Shown: piece after piece, positions 10,601-17,993 of the stretch
Layout: every line of letters begins with the position of its first letter
Position numbering within the stretch: the first letter of the stretch is position 1
The notes under the pieces: model-generated
What the model was told of the DNA's origin: nothing
The model's database searches: none
Seen by the model: only the letters and a program-made list of their open reading frames with translations
NCBI GenBank assembly: GCA_903929485.1
Contig: CAIYUY010000107.1
Location: 1-47,335, forward strand
Reading direction: 5' to 3'
Length of the DNA: 47,335 nt
DNA from: an uncultured Desulfuromonadales bacterium
GTDB lineage: Bacteria; Desulfobacterota; Desulfuromonadia; Geobacterales; CAIOGM01
Position numbers and translations under genes: made by a program

Positions 10601-11995
10601 GATGGCGTCCAGGAGTGTGCGGAGGAACCGCCGCTCGTCTTCCAGTTCGTTTTGCAGGGCAAGCTGGGATGATATCTCATGTATCTCCCTGACCCTCGCC
10701 GCCAACGTGGCGTTGAGCTCATCCGCTTCCCGGAAAGAGACGCGCAGCGCCTGCTCCATCTTTAGGAAGTTATCAAAAAGTTCATTGACTTCCCTGATCC
10801 CGCTGGGAGGAAAAGCGCTGTTGTCTTCCGACTCTCTGATACGTGAGGGAGTTTCGGACGATCGCTCCCGAAGACGGAGGAAGGTCGCGGCGATCGTCCT
10901 GCTGTAGTGATGGGCGAAGAGGGAGGTTAGCGCCACGAGGAGTATTATTAATGCGCATATATTCATGGTCTCTCGGGCTAATTCCTCAATCATGGGGGCA
11001 GTGGAAATCTCCGCCACGACTTTCCACTCTGCTTCTTCCGTTTGCTGCTCATGGATAGGCTGTTTCCCTGGAGCACTTATGTCGGGCGCCACTCTTTGTC
11101 TCATCTTCCCCACGGACAAGGTTTCAGTCTGATTACCCGGGAGGATTCGGAACAAAGACATGGGCGGTAATTCTCTTCTCGTGGAAACGATGACCTTGCC
11201 GTGGCCGTCCAGCAGGCTGAGGTGGTGAAACTGCTCGCCGGCAATGGTTGCCACCATCGATCTCAGTTCGGCGAGCTGCGCGCCTCGTAGCAGTTCACCC
11301 CGCGGAGCCTTGTCGGCATCACCCGCGGCCTCAACCGGCTGTTTGCTCAGCACCCAGCGGATGGCGATCTTCGCCAGATATGCTTCATGGGCAGCATCTT
11401 CCGCCAATTCTTTCGCCTCCGCTTGGATTAGCTGATGCTGGTTTACCACCAGACAGAGGATTGTCGGGACAGAAATCAATCCCAACGTGGCAGTGAAGAT
11501 GATCTCCTGGATAGAGGGAAGTTGCTGTGCACTATCTTTACGCGCCATCTTGATACTGATCCAGACGACATTCGCCAGGAGGGCGTTTACCACGCCGTTT
11601 ACTGCCTGCTTCAGGATGAGAAGTTGGGTCGTAAGAGCCTGAAAATCCGGGAGGTACCGATAAAGTAGCCAGGAAAGGGGGGCGCCCAGACAGCACCAGT
11701 AGACCGTGTCGGAGATGATGATGTTGCGCGAACCCCGTCGTAGTCGCCAGGTGACGAACAGGATCTCGGCCATGGTGAATACCACGGCCCACGACGGCTG
11801 CCACTGAGACCATGCCGCCGAGAGTGCGATGATTCCCGCCAGAAGAGCGGCTCTGCCGCCATGGAGGAGTAATGCCACCATGACGAAGAGCGAGCCGAAG
11901 TAAAAATTTACATTCAGGGAGAGTTCCAAGGGGAAGCAGTTGGCGGTTAAACCGGCAATTCCCAGGAATATCCCGGCCAGGAGTGAAGGTTTCAT
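7673..11995 (-). CDS. Hybrid sensor histidine kinase (membrane sensor, 3 PAS, HisKA, HATPase, REC, Hpt)
   Basis: 1440 residues, inner-membrane sensor with a full phosphorelay. Approximate order: a polytopic N-terminal region (1-175); a further transmembrane helix, extracytoplasmic domain and transmembrane helix (175-370); a linker coil; three PAS domains starting near 455, 580 and 705; HisKA with MSHELRTPLNAVIGLG (about 860); HATPase with NLLNNAVKFTH and GSGLGLSICK; receiver with FMDIQMPVMDG (about 1090-1210); and Hpt with the phosphohistidine motif HTLRGVAAN (about 1300). A 70-residue C-terminal tail, ending KKIEQLDFIGAGELLRDFA, resembles that of the downstream GGDEF regulator. The ATG at 11995 has AGGTGAG upstream. 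The signal is not evident from the sequence. Confidence 0.93.
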   Translation of the reverse strand: MKPSLLAGIFLGIAGLTANCFPLELSLNVNFYFGSLFVMVALLLHGGRAALLAGIIALSAAWSQWQPSWAVVFTMAEILFVTWRLRRGSRNIIISDTVYWCCLGAPLSWLLYRYLPDFQALTTQLLILKQAVNGVVNALLANVVWISIKMARKDSAQQLPSIQEIIFTATLGLISVPTILCLVVNQHQLIQAEAKELAEDAAHEAYLAKIAIRWVLSKQPVEAAGDADKAPRGELLRGAQLAELRSMVATIAGEQFHHLSLLDGHGKVIVSTRRELPPMSLFRILPGNQTETLSVGKMRQRVAPDISAPGKQPIHEQQTEEAEWKVVAEISTAPMIEELARETMNICALIILLVALTSLFAHHYSRTIAATFLRLRERSSETPSRIRESEDNSAFPPSGIREVNELFDNFLKMEQALRVSFREADELNATLAARVREIHEISSQLALQNELEDERRFLRTLLDAIPDSVFIKDLNGVFLGCNTAFAIKYIGRPQDQIIGRTYREMVPDEKPALHVQAQDSEVITTGRSHAKNEQIPLADGRHVWAETILSPFRDSEEKIIGIIGVSREMTDRIELMRELESSRNNMQMVLDNLPLLAWLKDKDGRYKMVNKNFVKAVGKPISKIIGFTDLDVWPREPAEKFRADDQEVMATGGRKRLEERVSDQYGDTWHETFKTAITDEKGQIQGTAGVALSITDRKNAEEATLKILSLQTATLEATADGILVVDRTGRWSTHNKKFLELWRIPETVATRNDLRVLRRHALPQLNDPVLFMAKVKELYDHPEESSMEIITFKDGRVYERYSQPQHLGAEIVGRVWSFRDITRRVEIERELTASREAAESANKLKSLFLANMSHELRTPLNAVIGLGYLLQQTELSLLQRDYLNKMDQAAHSLMGIINDILDLSRIEAGELHLEEIDFSLVESLKRVLTLMEGQAEAKGLDLHVSIKDSVPEFLRGDSFRLEQVLINLLNNAVKFTHKGCVTLSAESGSVEGELPMVVTFSVRDSGIGLTSQQITGLFRPFSQVDPSMTRRYGGSGLGLSICKRLITLMNGDISVTSVPDEGSTFTFTAQFNRATAMPAKQPEAEPLQLRQLGGARILVVEDNEVNLLIMEELLMSAGIRVETAANGREAIAAIAAAGERFDLVFMDIQMPVMDGHEATRLIREEWPAAELPIIAMTAHALKEEVQKCLDAGMNDHLAKPIEVTALHHKLRRWISPPAAELREPEPTPDEPVAGALLQENRHPPVLDSKEAMARLDISLDKYLKIVALAGRTHENDAVLLQKELAAGNEEAAYFLIHTLRGVAANISAPPLTEAVTALEAVIKSGEPEKAWQQFLPAVESTLTAVMAKIRELTATVEVRKAEEELVSPPLLTTQLKMLLLLLAEQDLEAQKIFAHLAPCLKARNPLLTADLTKKIEQLDFIGAGELLRDFAEGEHAGLDE

Positions 11996-12249
11996 GGTCT
12001 GCTCACCTGCGTAACTTATTTGCCTGCAACCCGCGGTTGGCGATGGTGCTCATGTAGCCGTGAATGAATATTAGACTGAACATTGAAAATTTTAAAATAA
12101 TTAGTGATTGCAAATATAATACTAAATTATTTTTTAGTCAATGTAATTGAGCTTCTCGACTTTGACCGCTCCCTCGGTTCGTGCCGATATTGCGTCGGCG
12201 CTCCCGGTATGGTATAAAAGATAAGTTTTTCTTCCCTCACGAGGTTCCC

Positions 12250-12645
12250 ATGCTCCCCCTGCTTGTCACCGCCGCCATCATATCCCACGACGGGAAGATT
12301 CTCATTACTCGCCGCAAGGCCGATGTCCCTTATCCGCTCCTCTGGGAGTTCCCCGGCGGTAAGATGGAAAAAAATGAAGATCCCCGGGATTGCGTGGTGC
12401 GGGAGATCAAGGAAGAGTTGGATATGGATGTCCAGGTGACGGCTCTCTTCGATGTGGTCTACTATCGGTATCCGGAGAGGCCGATCATGGTCCTGGCCTA
12501 CCGCTGCCACTGGAACGGAGGAGAGGTGCGCGATCTGGAAGTGACCGAACATCGCTGGGTCACGGCGCCGGAACTGGCGTTTTTTGACTTTCTCCCCGCC
12601 GACATTCCCCTCATCCAACAGCTTCAGGGGAAGTTCATCGGGTGA
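12250..12645 (+). CDS. mutT: NUDIX hydrolase, MutT-like (8-oxo-dGTP diphosphatase)
   Basis: 131 residues from the ATG at 12250 (MLPLLVTAAIIS), preferred over an in-frame start at 12181 because MutT proteins begin here and CACGAGG precedes it. It removes oxidised dGTP from the nucleotide pool. The Nudix box is GKMEKNEDPRDCVVREIKEE near residue 38, with Asp in place of the usual last Gly. The end, HRWVTAPELAFFDFLPADIP, is duplicated 2.27 kb downstream at 14777-14914. It was probably once directly followed by the radical SAM gene with a GTGA overlap, an arrangement preserved at both copies. Confidence 0.92.
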   Translation: MLPLLVTAAIISHDGKILITRRKADVPYPLLWEFPGGKMEKNEDPRDCVVREIKEELDMDVQVTALFDVVYYRYPERPIMVLAYRCHWNGGEVRDLEVTEHRWVTAPELAFFDFLPADIPLIQQLQGKFIG

Positions 12646-12668
12646 AGAGCCTCATCTGCTCAGTTTAT
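12510..12668 (+). repeat. Upstream copy of the duplicated mutT 3' end / radical SAM start
   Basis: About 155 bp covering the last 45 codons of mutT plus the first 8 codons of the following gene (GTGAAGAGCCTCATCTGC). It aligns without large gaps to 14777-14938, with about one difference in eight bases concentrated at silent or end positions. The direct repeat flanks the RhuM-Fic insert. Confidence 0.85.
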
Positions 12669-12862
12669 TTCTTCGATGAGCGCTCTAATTCCCTCCTTTT
12701 TTCGATATTGCGTCCAAAGATTATTCCGGTCGATGCGGTTCCCGATCCGACCATTGGGCCGCTGACTTTTTTCATTATCAAGGCCAAGAAGAATGTCCTG
12801 CCGGAGTATCTTGCGTGGCGCCTTAATCAGGAATTATGTAGGGGCACCCCTTGCGGGCGCCT
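12642..12862 (+). pseudogene. Chimeric remnant: radical SAM start fused to an HsdS-like fragment
   Basis: From the GTG at 12642 the first 8 codons (MKSLICSVY) match the start of the radical SAM protein at 14911 (MKILICSVY). The frame then runs into about 45 residues, including GPLTFFIIKAKKNVLPEYLA and then WRLNQEL. That fragment resembles the N-terminal target-recognition domain of type I restriction specificity subunits (HsdS), where a PEYLAW-LNQ motif follows a TFFVI strand. It ends inside a GTAGGGGC-type repeat at 12838. I read this as a left-over junction of a type I restriction locus; the HsdS match is from memory of the motif only. Confidence 0.5.
12838..12862. repeat. GTAGGGGC-type palindrome, variant copy
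   Basis: GTAGGGGCACCCCTTGCGGG followed by CGCC, an imperfect palindrome with the same GTAGGGGC end as the valS element. It terminates the HsdS-like fragment and lies just before the ribosome-binding site of the RhuM gene. Confidence 0.65.
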
Positions 12863-12877
12863 TTAGGAGTTATAGCC

Positions 12878-13849
12878 ATGACTATTGGCGAGCTGGTAAT
12901 CTATACGAACGATGACGGTAAAGTATCCCTTGATGTTCAGCTTGATAATGAAACCGTCTGGCTGAATCAGACGCAAATGGTCTCCCTGTTTAATCGCGAC
13001 CAGTCCGTTATATCCCGGCATTTACGTAATATTTTCAGAGAAAAAGAGTTGGATGACAAAAGCAATATGCAAAAAATGCATATTGCAAATTCAGACAAAC
13101 CGAGCGTTTTTTATAACCTCGACATCATTATTTCTCTCGGTTACCGTGTAAAGTCACAGCAGGGAACCCGATTCCGGCAGTGGGCAACCAAGACGCTCCG
13201 CGATCATATCGTGAAGGGTTATACCCTTAACGAACAACGTCTGCGTGAGCAGCACGAAAAACTTGCCGAAATGCGGCAGACGGTTGATCTGCTTGCTCGC
13301 ACTCTCGCCAATCAGGAACTTGTCAGCGAAACAGGCAAGGATGTGTTACGGGTCATAACCGATTACGCCTATGCGTTGACTCTGCTGGACCGTTACGACC
13401 ACGGCACTCTTGCGATTGAGGAAACGACCCGGCAGATCGGCCCCGTTATTACCTACGACGAGGCCATGGGTATTGTGTCTTCCATGAAAGGGGAGTTTGC
13501 CGGGCTGTTCGGAATTGAAAAGGATCAGGGATTCAAGAGCGCCATGGGGAGCATTTACCAGACATTCGGCGGCGAGGAGTTGTATCCCAGCGTGGAAGAG
13601 AAGGGGGCGAACCTTCTCTATTTTGTAGTAAAGAACCATGCTTTTAGTGACGGGAACAAGCGCATTGCCGCTGCCCTCTTCATCTATTTTCTCAGCGTCA
13701 ACGGTATTCTGTATCGTTCGGATGGCGGCAAACGGCTGGCGGATAATGCGCTGGTGGCGTTGACGCTGTTGATTGCGGAGAGTCATCCGGAGGAGAAGGA
13801 TACGATAGTCAAGGTGATCGTGAATCTGGTTAATCGGAAGAACGGGTGA
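12878..13849 (+). CDS. RhuM-family protein with C-terminal Fic/Doc domain
   Basis: 323 residues from the ATG at 12878 (AGGAG ribosome-binding site at 12865). The N-terminal half is a RhuM (virulence protein) domain: VWLNQTQMVSLFNRDQSVIS then HLRNIFREKEL, YNLDIIISLGYRVKSQQGTR and FRQWATKTLRDHIVKGY. After a coiled coil (about 120-155) comes a Fic/Doc-type fold with NHAFSDGNKRIAAALF, the HxFxDGNKR motif of the death-on-curing branch. RhuM proteins are frequent passengers in type I restriction and other defence loci. Their molecular role is not settled; the Doc-like motif suggests transfer of a nucleotide or phosphate to a target. The local codon use and lower GC suggest transfer. Confidence 0.9.
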   Translation: MTIGELVIYTNDDGKVSLDVQLDNETVWLNQTQMVSLFNRDQSVISRHLRNIFREKELDDKSNMQKMHIANSDKPSVFYNLDIIISLGYRVKSQQGTRFRQWATKTLRDHIVKGYTLNEQRLREQHEKLAEMRQTVDLLARTLANQELVSETGKDVLRVITDYAYALTLLDRYDHGTLAIEETTRQIGPVITYDEAMGIVSSMKGEFAGLFGIEKDQGFKSAMGSIYQTFGGEELYPSVEEKGANLLYFVVKNHAFSDGNKRIAAALFIYFLSVNGILYRSDGGKRLADNALVALTLLIAESHPEEKDTIVKVIVNLVNRKNG

Positions 13850-13888
13850 AATCCCCTCCCTGGCCCTCCCCCGCTGGGGGAGGAGTAA
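13850..13888. repeat. C-rich/G-rich imperfect palindrome
   Basis: ATCCCCTCCCTGGCCCTCCC followed by CCGCTGGGGGAGGAG. The CCTCCCCC and GGGGGAGG arms pair. A related copy (CCCTGCCCGCCTCCTCAGCC then AAGGAGGGGGAG) lies at 35739-35770, after the decayed restriction gene, so both accessory patches carry this repeat at their edges. Confidence 0.6.
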
Positions 13889-13916
13889 AACCTGAACATC
13901 CAAAGGAGCGAATGCC

Positions 13917-14672
13917 ATGAAATTCGACAACCGAATCAAGGACGCCGGAGAACTGCACAGGGAAATCGGCAGTCGGCGGCCTTTGAGCAGACATGCGCTC
14001 TCTCAGCTGAAGGAGTATTATCGCATCGGTTTGACCTATGCCAGTAATGCCCTGGAGGGAAATAGCCTCACTGAATCGGAAACCAAGGTCGTGCTGGAAG
14101 ACGGCATTACCATCGGAGGCAAGCCGCTGCGGGACCATTTGGAAGCAATGGGCCACAGTGAAGCTTTTGACCTGCTGTACAAGCTGGCGAAAAAACCTGA
14201 GATCACTGAAAAACAGATTCTGGAACTGCACAGACTCTTTTATTTCCGGATTGATCCCAAACAGGCCGGCCATTACCGCAAAGTCGGCATTGTTGTGACC
14301 GGCTCTACCGTTGACTTCCCACGTCCAGCCGAACTGAAGCAGGCCATGGCGGAGTTCACGGCGCAGATTCCACAACATCAGGCCAAGAGCCACGCTATCG
14401 AGTTTGCCGCTTGGCTGCACATCCGCCTGGTAAGCATTCACCCCTTTATCGACGGCAACGGAAGAACTGCGCGTCTGTTGATGAACCTGGCGCTACTGCA
14501 GGCAGGCTACCCGATTGCCATCATCCCGCCGGTGGTACGACAGGAGTACATTGAAGCTCTCAAGGCGAGCAACAACGACGATAATCAGCCATTTATCAAT
14601 CTCCTTTCCAGCATGGTGTACGAGAGCCAACGGGATTACATACGTCTGCTCCGCAATCTTGGGGAAGAGTGA
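13917..14672 (+). CDS. Fic family protein (AMP-transferase fold)
   Basis: 251 residues. The canonical Fic core HPFIDGNGRTARLLMNLALL lies near residue 177, with all catalytic residues (His, Asp, GNGR) present, so protein AMPylation is the expected activity. The N-terminal YASNALEGNSLTESE contains the (S/T)xxxE(G/N) inhibitory helix, meaning the enzyme is autoinhibited in cis by its N-terminal helix. The ATG at 13917 follows AAAGGAG. It lies 67 bases after the RhuM-Doc gene, so two different Fic-fold proteins sit back to back. The target is unknown. Fic genes are commonly found next to RhuM in restriction islands. Confidence 0.9.
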   Translation: MKFDNRIKDAGELHREIGSRRPLSRHALSQLKEYYRIGLTYASNALEGNSLTESETKVVLEDGITIGGKPLRDHLEAMGHSEAFDLLYKLAKKPEITEKQILELHRLFYFRIDPKQAGHYRKVGIVVTGSTVDFPRPAELKQAMAEFTAQIPQHQAKSHAIEFAAWLHIRLVSIHPFIDGNGRTARLLMNLALLQAGYPIAIIPPVVRQEYIEALKASNNDDNQPFINLLSSMVYESQRDYIRLLRNLGEE

Positions 14673-14776
14673 CCGCCATGAATCTCTTTTAGAATCTTAC
14701 CCATGGAATCCATTTTATGCTAGATAAAACAGTATGTTATTCGTTGCTATCTGCACCGCCACGCATAGGGGGGCTC

Positions 14777-14914
14777 CGAGGTGACGGCGGAGAACTGCGC
14801 GACCCGGAAGTGACCGAACATCGCTGGGTCACGGCGCCGGAGCCGGCGTTTTTCGACTTTCTCCCCGCCGACATTCCCCTCATCCAACAGCTTCAGGGGA
14901 ACGTCACCGGGTGA
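14777..14914 (+). pseudogene. Second copy of the mutT 3' end (remnant)
   Basis: Encodes GDGGELRDPEVTEHRWVTAP and then EPAFFDFLPADIPLIQQLQG, the last 45 residues of MutT with about nine substitutions relative to 12510-12645. It has no start codon or Nudix box. It ends in the GTGA overlap with the radical SAM gene, so this copy is the downstream half of an ancestral mutT-radical SAM junction, while the intact mutT upstream has a diverged end. Confidence 0.85.
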
Positions 14915-16551
14915 AGATCCTCATCTGCTCCGTATATGCGGCAGGGGGGGATGATCCGTTCCTTTCCCTGCTCCCCGTGGGGGTAGGCTCCCTGGTGGCC
15001 TTTCTCCGACGTAACGACCTGGAGGCCAAGGCCGCCAATCTCATGGGCCTTTCTCCCCATCTGATCCGGAAGATTCTCGCCAGGGAACGTCCCGATCTTC
15101 TGGGAATCTCGGTCATGACCCACAATCGCCATGATGCGGTTCGTCTGGCGGAACTGGCAAAGGAATTGAATCCCGACTGTTTTGTCGTCTTCGGCGGAGC
15201 TCACGCCACTCACCGCTGTCGGGAGATTCTGGCTGCCTACCCCGCGGTAGACGCGATTGTTCTGGGTGAAGGTGAGGAAAGTCTCAAGGAGTTGGCGCAA
15301 CTGCCGGCGAAAAAAAGGGGGGGGGATCTCCACCAGGTACGAGGGATCGCCTTTCGCCATGGCGGCAGGGTCGTCGTCACTCAGCCCCGGCCGCTTGTCG
15401 CCGATCTTGACCTTCTCCCCCACGCCTATGAGGGGTTTCAAGGGGGGATCAACATCCATCCGCGACGGCAGATGGAATTCCTCATCACCTCCCGGGGGTG
15501 CCCGGCGGCCTGCACCTTCTGTTCTTCACCCAATTTCTGGGGAAAATCACTCCGGTTCCGCTCGCCCCGGAGCATGGTGGCCGAGATCCGCGCCATCCGC
15601 GACCGGTATGGACTCATCTATTTTTCCATCCGGGACGATACCTTTACCGCCGACAGAAAACGGGTGGTGGAGTTCTGCCGGCTCCTCCTGGAAGAGCGGC
15701 TCTTCATCCTTTGGAATTGCCAGTCACGGGTGAGCGCCGTGGATGAAGAGATGCTCCTCTGGATGCGGCGCGCCGGCTGTGACTGCATTCAGTACGGCGT
15801 GGAATCCGGCTCTCCGGCGCTCCTTGGGATACTTGGCAAACGGATCACCCCCGATCAGATCATTTCCGCCGCCCGGATGACTCGCAGGGTCGGGATCAGG
15901 CTCTCCATCTACCTCATGACCGGCATCCCGGGGGAGACCGGGGAGGAGCTGAGAGAGACCCTGAGAGTTCTGGAGGGGGTCAAGGCCGACGACGGCCAGG
16001 TTTCACCGTTGGCGTACTATCCCGGCACCGCTCTTCATGGGGAAGCCGTGGGACGGGGCGAGCTCCCCGCCGACCTCTTCGAGCGGTCAACGGAGGAGGC
16101 GCTCTACGTCCGGAGTGATCCCTTCGTTGCTTCGGCGACCAGGCGGATGCTGGAAAAGATAAAGAGCGTCGCCCCAAAAGAGCTTTCCCAAAGAGCATGC
16201 TCTCCGGCTTCGAAAGCGGGCTACTGTCATGCGGACAACATCGCGGCCGGAGAACTTTTGGCCGAGGAAGGGGATTTTACCGGGGCGGAGCAGCAGTACC
16301 TGGAGATTACTCGCCGGGAGCCCGACAACCCCTGGGGATGGCTGCTGCTGGGAGAACTGCGACAGGAAAGTGGACGGCGTGGCGAAGCGCTGAACGCATT
16401 TCGAAGGTTGACGGAGCTGGTTCCGTCCCATCTCCCTGCCTGGGAGGCGCTGGCGGAGTTGCTGGGGAGTGGCGGAGAGCGAAGCGAGGCGCGACGCTGC
16501 CGGGAAGCGGTGCGACGGCTGACTGAATCCGATCATCATGGCGAGAGCTGA
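14911..16551 (+). CDS. B12-binding radical SAM protein with C-terminal TPR domain
   Basis: 546 residues, starting at the GTG in the GTGA overlap with the mutT remnant. The N-terminal cobalamin-binding Rossmann domain (about 1-130) includes LPVGVGSLVAFLRRNDLEA and FGGAHATH. The radical SAM core (about 190-400) has the cluster motif CPAACTFCSS, followed by the CIQYGVESGSP strand typical of the family. The C-terminal about 95 residues are TPR repeats (AEEGDFTGAEQQYLEITRRE, RRGEALNAFRRLTELVPSH). The substrate is unknown. Family members perform methylations and rearrangements of unactivated carbons in cell-wall, lipid or natural-product synthesis. A TPR tail suggests a protein partner. Confidence 0.9.
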   Translation: MKILICSVYAAGGDDPFLSLLPVGVGSLVAFLRRNDLEAKAANLMGLSPHLIRKILARERPDLLGISVMTHNRHDAVRLAELAKELNPDCFVVFGGAHATHRCREILAAYPAVDAIVLGEGEESLKELAQLPAKKRGGDLHQVRGIAFRHGGRVVVTQPRPLVADLDLLPHAYEGFQGGINIHPRRQMEFLITSRGCPAACTFCSSPNFWGKSLRFRSPRSMVAEIRAIRDRYGLIYFSIRDDTFTADRKRVVEFCRLLLEERLFILWNCQSRVSAVDEEMLLWMRRAGCDCIQYGVESGSPALLGILGKRITPDQIISAARMTRRVGIRLSIYLMTGIPGETGEELRETLRVLEGVKADDGQVSPLAYYPGTALHGEAVGRGELPADLFERSTEEALYVRSDPFVASATRRMLEKIKSVAPKELSQRACSPASKAGYCHADNIAAGELLAEEGDFTGAEQQYLEITRREPDNPWGWLLLGELRQESGRRGEALNAFRRLTELVPSHLPAWEALAELLGSGGERSEARRCREAVRRLTESDHHGES

Positions 16552-16678
16552 TGTTGAACGAGTCTGATGTCATACAAGAGGTTGTAAAAAAGTTTTTACT
16601 CTGAGCCTGGGGCCTCTGTTATTCAATCAGCATGCTTTTTGTCTGAATGATTTTTGTCTGAAATTATACAATGAACTA

Positions 16679-16706
16679 TTGACTTTCAGCCGGAATTTGT
16701 TATTTT
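16679..16706 (+). promoter_or_regulatory. Possible sigma-70 promoter of mucR
   Basis: TTGACT at 16679-16684, a 16-base spacer, and TATTTT at 16701-16706, about 35 bases before the mucR start codon. The surrounding DNA is AT-rich compared with the window. Confidence 0.45.
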
Positions 16707-16740
16707 GCTGACTATTATATTCTCAAGGAGGACGAGAGAG

Positions 16741-17199
16741 ATGGCGACATTACTGGAAATGACCGCTGATATCGTGGCATCCCATGCCCGGACTGCGGCA
16801 ATGACAACCGATGAGATTATTCAGGAGCTCAAGAAGGTCTATGTGGCGCTTCAGTCAATTGAATCCGGCGGCGTTGTGGAAGTTCAGTCCCCGGTTGAAG
16901 AAGGGGGAGTACCTTCTCTGACAATCAAGCAGGCATTCAAGACCAACGAAGTTGTCTGCATGATTTGCGGCAAGGGGGGGATGAAGACCCTGACGCGGCA
17001 TCTCAATCAGGCGCATCAGGTAAGTCCGTCCGAGTATCGGAAACAGTTTAACATTTCCAAAAGTCAGCCCCTTATGTCGAAAAGCTATGCGGTGAAGAGA
17101 AAAGAGATTGCCGCGGGCATGGATCTGGGGGCGAATCTGGTGAAGGCGCGGGAGGCGAGGCAGGTAAACATTCAGAAGGGAAAAGGTAAGAAAAAGTAA
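16741..17199 (+). CDS. MucR/Ros family zinc-finger transcriptional regulator
   Basis: 152 residues from the ATG at 16741 (strong AAGGAGG eight bases upstream). The Ros/MucR zinc finger is visible as CMICGKGGMKTLTRHLNQAH (about residues 72-91), with the usual following segment VSPSEYRKQFNIS. The N-terminal MTADIVASHARTAAMTTDEI is the family's oligomerisation region. MucR proteins are H-NS-like DNA-binding regulators in alpha-proteobacteria, and homologues are common in Geobacter relatives. The gene is monocistronic, with its own promoter and a terminator at 17224. Confidence 0.93.
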   Translation: MATLLEMTADIVASHARTAAMTTDEIIQELKKVYVALQSIESGGVVEVQSPVEEGGVPSLTIKQAFKTNEVVCMICGKGGMKTLTRHLNQAHQVSPSEYRKQFNISKSQPLMSKSYAVKRKEIAAGMDLGANLVKAREARQVNIQKGKGKKK

Positions 17200-17223
17200 C
17201 CGTTATCGTTCTTCCGCGCCGTC

Positions 17224-17257
17224 AAAGCCCGATGCTTCCTCGCGTCGGGCTTTTTTT
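17224..17257 (+). terminator. Rho-independent terminator after mucR
   Basis: Stem AAAGCCCGA (17224-17232) pairs with TCGGGCTTT (17245-17253) and is followed by a T-tract to 17257. It lies 25 bases after the mucR stop and separates it from the convergent ccdA gene. Confidence 0.9.
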
Positions 17258-17268
17258 ACTCCATAAGC

Positions 17269-17988
17269 TCAAAATAAGCCGGTGAACGCGGTGGAGAGTC
17301 GTGTAAGTGAGTTGGTGAAGATCAGGACGCCGACGACCATGAGGAAAATACCGGTGAGAATCTCCATGAGCCGGATGTACCGTCGATAGCGATTAAAGAA
17401 GACAAGAAACCGGTGCAGGGCGACGGCGGAGAGAAAAAACGGGATCCCCAGTCCCAGTGAGTAGACCAGGAGCAACCCGATCCCCTGGTATACGGTCTCC
17501 TCGGTGGCGGCCACCATGAGGATGGATGCCAGGATGGGGCCGATGCAGGGTGTCCAACCGGCGGCAAAGACGAGTCCCACGAGAAAGCTCCCCATGAACC
17601 CGGCCGGTTTATTCCGGAGATTGATCCGCTTCTCACCCAGAAGCATGTTGATATCGAATATTCCCGAGATATGCATCCCGAAGAGGACGATAAGTATTCC
17701 CCCCCCTTTTCTGATGAGCCCCATCTGTTCCTGGAGAAATGCCCCCATGGCGGTGGCCGAGGCGCCCAGCAGGACGAAGATGACGGTGAAGCCGGCGATG
17801 AAGGCCAGGGAATGGAGCATGGCCTTTTGTCGCACCGGTCGCGTGGTCTGCTGTGCCTGAAGGTCGGCAAAGGAGATCCCGGTGATGTAGGTGATATAGG
17901 AGGGGATCAGCGGCAGGACGCAGGGGGAGAGAAAGGAGAGGAGTCCCGCCGCAAATGCCCCGGCAAAGGTGATCGGTGCATGCCCCAT
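17269..17988 (-). CDS. ccdA: CcdA-family transmembrane thiol-disulfide reductant carrier
   Basis: 239 residues, six transmembrane helices. It moves reducing equivalents from cytoplasmic thioredoxin across the membrane, usually for c-type cytochrome maturation. The two redox cysteines are seen in FLSPCVLPLIPSY (helix 1) and AAGWTPCIGPILAS (helix 4). The start lies 5 bases after the stop of the TlpA-like gene, so CcdA probably re-reduces that thioredoxin-like partner. This fits an organism rich in multiheme cytochromes. Confidence 0.93.
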   Translation of the reverse strand: MGHAPITFAGAFAAGLLSFLSPCVLPLIPSYITYITGISFADLQAQQTTRPVRQKAMLHSLAFIAGFTVIFVLLGASATAMGAFLQEQMGLIRKGGGILIVLFGMHISGIFDINMLLGEKRINLRNKPAGFMGSFLVGLVFAAGWTPCIGPILASILMVAATEETVYQGIGLLLVYSLGLGIPFFLSAVALHRFLVFFNRYRRYIRLMEILTGIFLMVVGVLIFTNSLTRLSTAFTGLF

Positions 17989-17993
17989 GCTCT

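Noticed and set aside
11996-12249. Gene or RNA in the AT-rich gap between the hybrid kinase and mutT
   Set aside because: No start-codon frame with a ribosome-binding site and no stable hairpin; most likely holds the divergent promoters, but no clear -35/-10 pair could be fixed.
14674-14776. Possible gene start at 14717 (MLDKTVCYSLLSAPPRIGG)
   Set aside because: Residues before the mutT remnant have no match and no ribosome-binding site; the frame only joins the remnant by chance.
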